Shown here piece by piece: positions 14,116 through 18,909 of a stretch of 18,909 nt of DNA. The position numbers and the translations under genes are program-made. The stretch's first letter is position 1; each line of letters begins with the position of its first letter. Origin of the DNA: Treponema sp. (GTDB taxonomy: Bacteria; Spirochaetota; Spirochaetia; Treponematales; Treponemataceae); contig JAEDFM010000038.1 of the NCBI GenBank assembly GCA_016292805.1, positions 1 to 18,909 on the forward strand, read 5' to 3'. The notes under the pieces are model-generated. The model saw only the letters and a program-made list of their open reading frames with translations. It had not been told where the DNA came from and did not search any database.

Positions 14116-14709
14116 TTAAAGATACTTAACTATGTAATCGTAAATGTAATCAACAGTGTTATCAATTCCAAGTTTTGAAGAATTAATACAAAGGTCATAA
14201 TTCTTACAATCACCCCACTTACCACCTTTACAGAAGTAATCGTGATAAGCCTTTCGTTTTCTGTCATGGTGTTCCATCTTTAATCTGGCTTTTTTTTCAT
14301 CCACATTATAGATTTCCATTACTCGTTTAATTTTTTCACACTCATCACCAACAATGAAAATAGAAAGAAAACCATCAAATCCTCTAAAGACATCATCAGC
14401 ACAGCGACCAACAACAACAAATGAATCACCGTCTGCCCATTTTGATTTCAACAAAGCAATCTGTAACTCAGCAACATTTTCTTCTGGAGAGTTTGAATAA
14501 CCTCTTACAGTACGGCTGAATAATTTTTTTCTTGGTACTTCATCGTATTTTGAAAGTTCGTTTGTATCTATGTTTTTAGTCTTACCGATTTCTTCAAAAA
14601 GATTTCTATCAAGTAATTCAATATCAAGTTTTTTAGCAAGTTTCTCTGCTATTTCATGACCGGCACTACCAAACTGGCGGCCAATAGAAATAATAATCTG
14701 CTTATCCAT
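14116..14709 (-). CDS. Cytidylate kinase-like family protein (P-loop)
   Basis: P-loop nucleotide-binding protein of the cytidylate-kinase-like family (Pfam Cytidylate_kin2 type), 197 residues. ISIGRQFGSAGHEIAEKLA (7-25) is the family's modified phosphate-binding loop and helix; the pattern GRQFGSxGxEI distinguishes it from true Cmk (GPxGxGKGT). LLDRNLFEE, VVVGRCADDVFRG and a basic lid segment (ARLKMEHHDRKRKAYHDYF) follow in order. The C-terminal YDLCINSSKLGID matches the conserved YDLxINxSxLGI. A substrate has not been settled for the family. AAGAGG precedes the ATG, and only nine bp separate it from the permease stop, so the two form an operon closed by the hairpin at 14086-14109. Confidence 0.9.
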   Translation of the reverse strand: MDKQIIISIGRQFGSAGHEIAEKLAKKLDIELLDRNLFEEIGKTKNIDTNELSKYDEVPRKKLFSRTVRGYSNSPEENVAELQIALLKSKWADGDSFVVVGRCADDVFRGFDGFLSIFIVGDECEKIKRVMEIYNVDEKKARLKMEHHDRKRKAYHDYFCKGGKWGDCKNYDLCINSSKLGIDNTVDYIYDYIVKYL

Positions 14710-14718
14710 GTATGCCTC

Positions 14719-16071
14719 TTAAAGATATCTTATAAAAATAAATACAGTACTAATAACCATTACAATAATTGTAGCTGGTACAGCAGAAATACAATATTTA
14801 CCCCAACCAACTGGATAACCTGCTTTACCAGCAACAGAAGTTCCTACAACATTAGCGCTTGCTCCAATAGGAGTTGCACTTCCACCAATATCTGTACCCA
14901 TAGAAAGAGACCAAGTCATGGTTGTTAATGGAACCCCCATAGTAACAGACAAAGACTGAACTACAGGAATCATTGTAGCAGCAAACGGAATATTATCAAC
15001 AAAGGCACTGGCAATTGCTGAAACCCAGATGATGATTGCTATCATTAAGTATACATTGCCACCAGAAATTTTACCAATAAAACCTGCAACAATTTCAAGA
15101 AGTCCTGTTTGTTCCAATCCACCAACAACTACAAACAAACCAATAAAGAATAAAATTGTTTTATAATCAACTTTCTTCATGATTTCAGGAATGTGTTTTG
15201 GAGCTGTAATCAGTGTAACAATAGCAATAAACAAACCGATTGTTGCAACAGTTAAACCTGTTGTTGCGTGAGTTACAAGAAGGATAACAGCGCATCCAAA
15301 AATTACAGAACTAATAATAAAGCCCTTTTTATCTGTAATTGCAGATTCAGGTGTTGGGAAAGCTGAAACATCTACAGCTTCTGAAGATTTCAAATCCTTT
15401 CTGTAAACAAGGAAGAAATAAATTACTACAAACACAAGAGAAATGCCAGCAATAGCACCAGTATTTGTAAGGAAGTCCATAAATGAATAGCCAAACGATG
15501 TACCAATAATAATGTTTGGAGGATCACCGCACATTGTTGCAGAGCCACCTAAGTTTGCACAAAAGATTTCCGAAAGAATCATTGGTAAAGGATTAAATTT
15601 AAGCAGCTGAGAAAGTTCAATTGTAACAGTAGCCAGGAAAAGAATAACTGTAATACTGTCAATGAACATTGCAAGAACAGCTGACATAATCATAAATGTC
15701 AAAAAGATTGGAAGAACTTTGTAATGAACAGCTTTTGCAAGACGCATACAAAGCCATCTAAAGAACCCTACACGAGCCATACCTTCAACCATAATCATCA
15801 TACCAGCAATAAATATGATTGTAGCCCAGTTGATACCACTTGATGATTCATGAGCCTTTCCTGCAGCGTACCAGAAATCCAGAGTAAAAATATTACCCAC
15901 ATTCAAGGTTTCCTTTACCGCAGTCCAGCTGTGTAAACCAAGACCAAAAACCAAGAGCAAGGTTAAAGCTCCACAAACCAGAGTAATCCATTGGCGTTCA
16001 AATAGTTCAATAATTATTAAGCCAAACATTACTACGAAAATTAATACAGCTAAAATTTGTGCTAATAACAT
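14719..16071 (-). CDS. ArsB/NhaD (SLC13-like) family permease
   Basis: Inner-membrane ion or anion transporter of 450 residues with about 10-12 hydrophobic segments, the first at 4-22. The two-repeat organisation of the ion-transporter superfamily is visible. Repeat one has MFIDSITVILFL (135-146) and GGSATMCGDPPNIIIG (175-190). Repeat two has FVDNIPFAATMIP and DIGGSATPIGASANVVG, which supply matching re-entrant hairpins. GDPPN is strongly conserved in ArsB, NhaD and the human P protein. Sequence alone does not separate Na+/H+ antiport from arsenite or dicarboxylate transport, and no arsR or arsC lies nearby. A central soluble loop (about 227-243) carries charged residues. The ATG has only a weak ribosome site; upstream lies a 12-bp direct repeat. 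Confidence 0.87.
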   Translation of the reverse strand: MLLAQILAVLIFVVMFGLIIIELFERQWITLVCGALTLLLVFGLGLHSWTAVKETLNVGNIFTLDFWYAAGKAHESSSGINWATIIFIAGMMIMVEGMARVGFFRWLCMRLAKAVHYKVLPIFLTFMIMSAVLAMFIDSITVILFLATVTIELSQLLKFNPLPMILSEIFCANLGGSATMCGDPPNIIIGTSFGYSFMDFLTNTGAIAGISLVFVVIYFFLVYRKDLKSSEAVDVSAFPTPESAITDKKGFIISSVIFGCAVILLVTHATTGLTVATIGLFIAIVTLITAPKHIPEIMKKVDYKTILFFIGLFVVVGGLEQTGLLEIVAGFIGKISGGNVYLMIAIIIWVSAIASAFVDNIPFAATMIPVVQSLSVTMGVPLTTMTWSLSMGTDIGGSATPIGASANVVGTSVAGKAGYPVGWGKYCISAVPATIIVMVISTVFIFIRYL

Positions 16072-16073
16072 AC

Positions 16074-16105
16074 TGAAAACTTTACCGTTTACTTGAAAAC
16101 TTTAC
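16074..16105. repeat. 12-bp direct repeat in the permease leader
   Basis: TGAAAACTTTAC occurs at 16074-16085 and again at 16094-16105, exactly 20 bp apart, just upstream of the permease ATG. A 20-bp period puts both copies on nearly the same face of the DNA, as expected for a tandem operator. No regulator is known. Confidence 0.5.
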
Positions 16106-16220
16106 AATATGATACAGCATAATGTAAGAGAATTTACTTACATTTTTTTACTTTGAGTATTCATCATTTTTACTTTAATTATTACCAAAACAACCTTTTT
16201 ATAATAAAAAATTATTTAAC

Positions 16221-16232
16221 TACAACGTTGTA
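16221..16232. promoter_or_regulatory. Perfect 12-bp palindrome, possible operator
   Basis: TACAACGTTGTA equals its own reverse complement and stands out by its central ACGT in an otherwise AT-only stretch. It lies 81 bp upstream of the receptor's ribosome site and just upstream of a weak promoter candidate. The binding protein is unknown. Confidence 0.35.
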
Positions 16233-16313
16233 ATATATTGCATTCTAATAAAATTGAATTAATATGGAAGTAAACAAAAAAAATATTTAAAAATACGCCA
16301 CGGAGGTTTTTTT

Positions 16314-18188
16314 ATGGCACGTATTGCAAAACGGTTTGAAATCTCAAATACAGCTATTGCCGCTGTATATGGATTATTTCTTCTACCACCTGTTTTGTTT
16401 TGTATAATTCTATACACATGCAAACTTATGGATTATCAGGAATTACGAATTATGATTCGAGGTGTCTGGCTTATTCTGCCAATGATTATTTCATTAGCTT
16501 TGCCGGGCATTATAATTGTTTTTTTGGTTAAACACCTTAAAGCATATGACGGAAGTCAGGAAAAGATAGAGAATGTAAATAAATACCTGAAGCAATCAAA
16601 ACTCATAATTATTCTTTTTGATATTTTTGCCCATGCAATTTTCGGTTTAGGATTTGGAGAAAACATTCGTTCATCTGGAATTATACTTGCAAATTTAAAT
16701 GGTGAGCTTCCAGTTCTTAACATATTCTTACTGTATGCAGGTCTAGCTTGTGAAATTACATCAATTGGAACCTTAGTTTACCTTGTTCGAATTGAACGCC
16801 CTCTGTATGAAATTCCATATCAGGGTAAATATAAGACAACTTCAGTTCGCTCCAGACTTTTAATATCCATAATAACAACTCTTATTGGACTTTTACTTAG
16901 TGCTTTTGGATTATCTCTTGCTATTTCAAATACAGAAAATGTATTTAGAGTTGTTAATACTTTTATTCCTATCGTTATTCTGGCCAGCCTTTCAATTCTT
17001 TTTACAGTTGTAATTAATACTAAAACAATTAATCAGGAAGTTAGTAGAGCAAAAGAATTTGTAGAATCATTGACATCCAGAGATTATTCAATTCCAAATC
17101 TTAAAATTTACACTCGTAATGAGTTTGGTTTAATTGACAATCATTTAAATGAATTAAAACATTCCACAAAAAAAATTATGACAGAACTTTCGGTTGGTGT
17201 TGAAGGAACTTTGAATGTAACGTCCGACATTAATAACAACATCAATGAGTCAACAGAAAAGATTGAAAATGTAACACGAACTATTAATTCTGTAAAAGAT
17301 GAAATGACAAATCAATCTGCCGGTGTTGAAGAAGCAAGCGCAACAACAGATCAAATCCTTAAGCGTATTACAGATTTAAATAACGCTGTAAATAACCAGT
17401 CAGCTGGTGTTGAACAGTCTACAGCAGCTATTGAACAGATGGTAGCAAACATTAACAGCGTAAATAGTATTCTTGAAAAAAATGCTGTTTCGGTTGAAAA
17501 ACTTACAAATGCTTCTGAAATTGGACAGCAGAAAGTTGAAACAGCTGTTTTTACTGCAAAGGAAGTTATTAATCAATCGTCTCTTTTAATTGAAGCAAGT
17601 GCTGTCATTAAGACTATTGCCAGTCAAACAAACCTTCTTGCTATGAATGCTGCAATTGAATCTGCTCATGCTGGAGAAGCTGGTAAAGGCTTTGCTGTTG
17701 TTGCTGATGAAATTCGAAACCTTGCAGAACAGTGTGCAAATCAGGTTAAGAACATTGAAGCAAATCTTAAGCTTCTTTCAGATTCAATCAGCCAGGTTGC
17801 TGCAAATACACAGGATGTACAGCAACAGTTCAATGTAATTTATGACCTTTCACAAGAAGTAAATTCACAGGAAAAAGTTCTTTCTAACGCTATGTCGGAA
17901 CAAACAGAAGGAAATAAACAAGTTCTGGAAGGAATCAGATCTATTAATGCAGCAACGGTTATTGTAAAGGAAGGCTCTTCTGAAATGATGAGTGGTGGTC
18001 AGCAAATTGTAGAAGAAATGAAGATTCTTATTAATACAACAAAAACAATTAACGAACATATGGATGCCATTAAACTGGATGTTAATAATGTTGTTGAATC
18101 TATTGTTCAGACACAAAAGAATGCTGAAGCAAATAAAGATGGTATTATAGTACTTAAAGATGAATTTGATTCATTCAAATTATTCTAA
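16314..18188 (+). CDS. Methyl-accepting chemotaxis protein with six membrane segments and no periplasmic sensor domain
   Basis: Chemoreceptor of 624 residues signalling through CheW/CheA. Six hydrophobic segments fill the first third (about 12-34, 50-72, 97-115, 133-158, 181-204, 213-234). They are joined by short loops, so the sensor must be the membrane domain itself, unlike the usual two-segment receptor with a periplasmic ligand domain. A HAMP-like linker occupies about 236-290. The cytoplasmic coiled coil then runs to the end. Its hairpin tip, IASQTNLLAMNAAIESAHAG (435-454) followed by EAGKGFAVVADEIRNLAE, is nearly canonical. QSAGVEEAS and QSAGVEQST at about 334 and 362 resemble methylation-helix repeats. 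There is no NWETF-type CheR tether at the C-terminus (SFKLF). GGAGG lies seven bases before the ATG. It is monocistronic, ended by the hairpin at 18201-18247. Confidence 0.95.
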   Translation: MARIAKRFEISNTAIAAVYGLFLLPPVLFCIILYTCKLMDYQELRIMIRGVWLILPMIISLALPGIIIVFLVKHLKAYDGSQEKIENVNKYLKQSKLIIILFDIFAHAIFGLGFGENIRSSGIILANLNGELPVLNIFLLYAGLACEITSIGTLVYLVRIERPLYEIPYQGKYKTTSVRSRLLISIITTLIGLLLSAFGLSLAISNTENVFRVVNTFIPIVILASLSILFTVVINTKTINQEVSRAKEFVESLTSRDYSIPNLKIYTRNEFGLIDNHLNELKHSTKKIMTELSVGVEGTLNVTSDINNNINESTEKIENVTRTINSVKDEMTNQSAGVEEASATTDQILKRITDLNNAVNNQSAGVEQSTAAIEQMVANINSVNSILEKNAVSVEKLTNASEIGQQKVETAVFTAKEVINQSSLLIEASAVIKTIASQTNLLAMNAAIESAHAGEAGKGFAVVADEIRNLAEQCANQVKNIEANLKLLSDSISQVAANTQDVQQQFNVIYDLSQEVNSQEKVLSNAMSEQTEGNKQVLEGIRSINAATVIVKEGSSEMMSGGQQIVEEMKILINTTKTINEHMDAIKLDVNNVVESIVQTQKNAEANKDGIIVLKDEFDSFKLF

Positions 18189-18200
18189 GCTTTATAATTA

Positions 18201-18247
18201 TACTTAAAAAAAGCGGTGATTTATAATATCACCGCTTTTTTTAAGTA
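18201..18247. terminator. Strong bidirectional Rho-independent terminator
   Basis: A perfect 20-bp inverted repeat (18201-18220 and 18228-18247) surrounds the seven-base loop TTATAAT. The GC core GCGGTGAT/ATCACCGC is flanked by seven As and seven Ts, giving a U-tract in both directions. It lies between the stop of the chemoreceptor (18188) and that of the convergent MFS gene (18251) and should serve both. Confidence 0.9.
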
Positions 18248-18250
18248 AAT

Positions 18251-18909
18251 CTATTCAGCTTTTACAGCTTCTTTCTTTGTTGGTTTTACAAGGAATAAGC
18301 TTAAACAAAGTGATAAAATATATAAAGCAAGTGTTACATAAAGTACATTCTGATATCCAACAGGATTTACTTTAACACCGTGAACTTCAATGAAACTACC
18401 TGTATGACTTACAATTGCATTTGCCATCTGATTACCAGTCAATCCAGCAAAAGCCCAGGCAGAAAGAGTAATACCATGGATTGCAGAAATAGAACCCATA
18501 CCATAATGATCAGAAAGTAATGTTGGAACGTTAGAGAATCCTCCACCATAACCAGCGTTTACAACGAAGATTAAAGCAAGTACTAAGATAACAAGGAAGA
18601 TTTTTCCATCCCCATTTTCAATACCACCAGTAGCCATTACTGCTGCTGTAAAGAAAATTGAAAGGATAAAAATCATTTTATAGATTGTATTACGATCCTT
18701 CATTTTATCTGCCCAAGCAGAGAATCCAAGACGACCACCAGCATTGAAGACAGCAGAAATTGTAGAAATAATACCTACAGAACCTGCAAGACCAATACAT
18801 TTAACAATCATTTTTTCCTGAGATATCAAAGCAAGACCACAAGTAATGTTCAAATAGAACATTAACCAGATACCAATATAGGAAGCAATTGGTTCCCGTT
18901 TAAGAGTTG
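18251..18909 (-). CDS. MFS transporter, oxalate:formate antiporter (OFA)-like; N-terminal part outside window
   Basis: C-terminal half of a 12-helix major facilitator, probably a carboxylate or other organic-anion exchanger. The frame is open through the window edge: upstream of the first in-window ATG (18862) it continues with TLKREPIASYIGIWL, so that ATG is internal. Visible features are the NITCGLALIS helix, FNAGGRLGFSAWADKMKDRN (the second-half motif A-like loop), NAGYGGGFSNVPTLLSDHYG and SAIHGITLSAWAFAGLTG; the last two are the OFA-family signature region. The final helix is followed by a basic tail, KPTKKEAVKAE. About 219 residues are visible of an expected 400-450. The substrate cannot be deduced. 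Its transcript ends at the shared hairpin at 18201-18247. Confidence 0.85.
   Translation of the reverse strand, partial: TLKREPIASYIGIWLMFYLNITCGLALISQEKMIVKCIGLAGSVGIISTISAVFNAGGRLGFSAWADKMKDRNTIYKMIFILSIFFTAAVMATGGIENGDGKIFLVILVLALIFVVNAGYGGGFSNVPTLLSDHYGMGSISAIHGITLSAWAFAGLTGNQMANAIVSHTGSFIEVHGVKVNPVGYQNVLYVTLALYILSLCLSLFLVKPTKKEAVKAE

Larger units (their letters stand above)
16072..16313. other. Divergent intergenic region between the permease and chemotaxis receptor genes
   Basis: This very AT-rich gap of 242 bp is the largest in the window. It holds the TGAAAACTTTAC direct repeat on the permease side and the perfect palindrome TACAACGTTGTA (16221-16232) in the middle. A weak candidate promoter for the receptor gene (TTGCAT 16238-16243, TAATAT 16260-16265) is also present. 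I see no small ORF, RNA gene or sigma-28-type promoter that I can support. Confidence 0.6.

Noticed and set aside
1..18909. Mobile elements, prophage, CRISPR, toxin-antitoxin or defence system
   Set aside because: No transposase, integrase, terminal repeats, spaced direct repeats, toxin/antitoxin pair or defence-type domain was found. All genes fit one compositional background of core or common accessory functions.

Overview
This is an AT-rich bacterial chromosome segment with ordinary housekeeping content. I read it as a spirochaete, most likely a host-associated Treponema. The reasons are the low GC, the single-chain eukaryote/archaeal-type glycyl-tRNA synthetase, chemotaxis and HD-GYP/PilZ signalling genes scattered among core genes, and the gene families present. 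The assignment is inferred from family content and was not tested by any search. No rRNA or tRNA gene, IS element, phage gene or CRISPR array was seen.

Layout. Positions 1-1412 (minus) hold glycyl-tRNA synthetase, cut at its C-terminus by the window edge. A PilZ protein with a repetitive acidic tail (1510-2592) follows a tRNA-dihydrouridine synthase (2619-3617), both on minus. Divergent from these, a DUF975 membrane protein overlaps signal peptide peptidase SppA (3685-5426, plus). A THUMP-type RNA methyltransferase (5442-6470, minus) diverges from the translation operon infC-rpmI-rplT. That operon runs on without a visible terminator into a ZapB-like coiled-coil gene, zapA and a YaiI/DUF188 gene (6542-9081, plus). 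On minus, a GH3 lipoprotein, an RsmB/NSUN-type m5C methyltransferase and a GAF/HD-GYP protein form a run (12461 down to 9095). An SDR oxidoreductase (12508-13359, plus) converges on a TtcA-like thiolase (13366-14076), which lies behind a cytidylate-kinase-like gene and an ArsB/NhaD-type permease (14116-16071, minus). The last part is a six-helix chemotaxis receptor (16314-18188, plus) facing an OFA-type MFS transporter (18251 to the window end, minus).

Themes. RNA modification and translation dominate: GlyRS, Dus, two or three RNA methyltransferases/thiolases, IF3, L35 and L20. Cell division (ZapB-like/ZapA) is coupled to the ribosomal-protein operon. Signalling proteins (PilZ, HD-GYP, MCP) are interspersed. 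Regulation looks compact: terminators are embedded in the 3' ends of convergent genes, divergent -10 elements overlap, several starts are non-ATG, and several ATGs have a -10-like box only 6-9 nt upstream with no Shine-Dalgarno, suggesting leaderless mRNAs. I did not find a convincing undescribed multi-gene system. The most interesting points are the divergent leaderless-looking promoters at 12461-12508, the ZapB-like/ZapA pair in the infC operon, and the hexapeptide-repeat tail on the PilZ protein.
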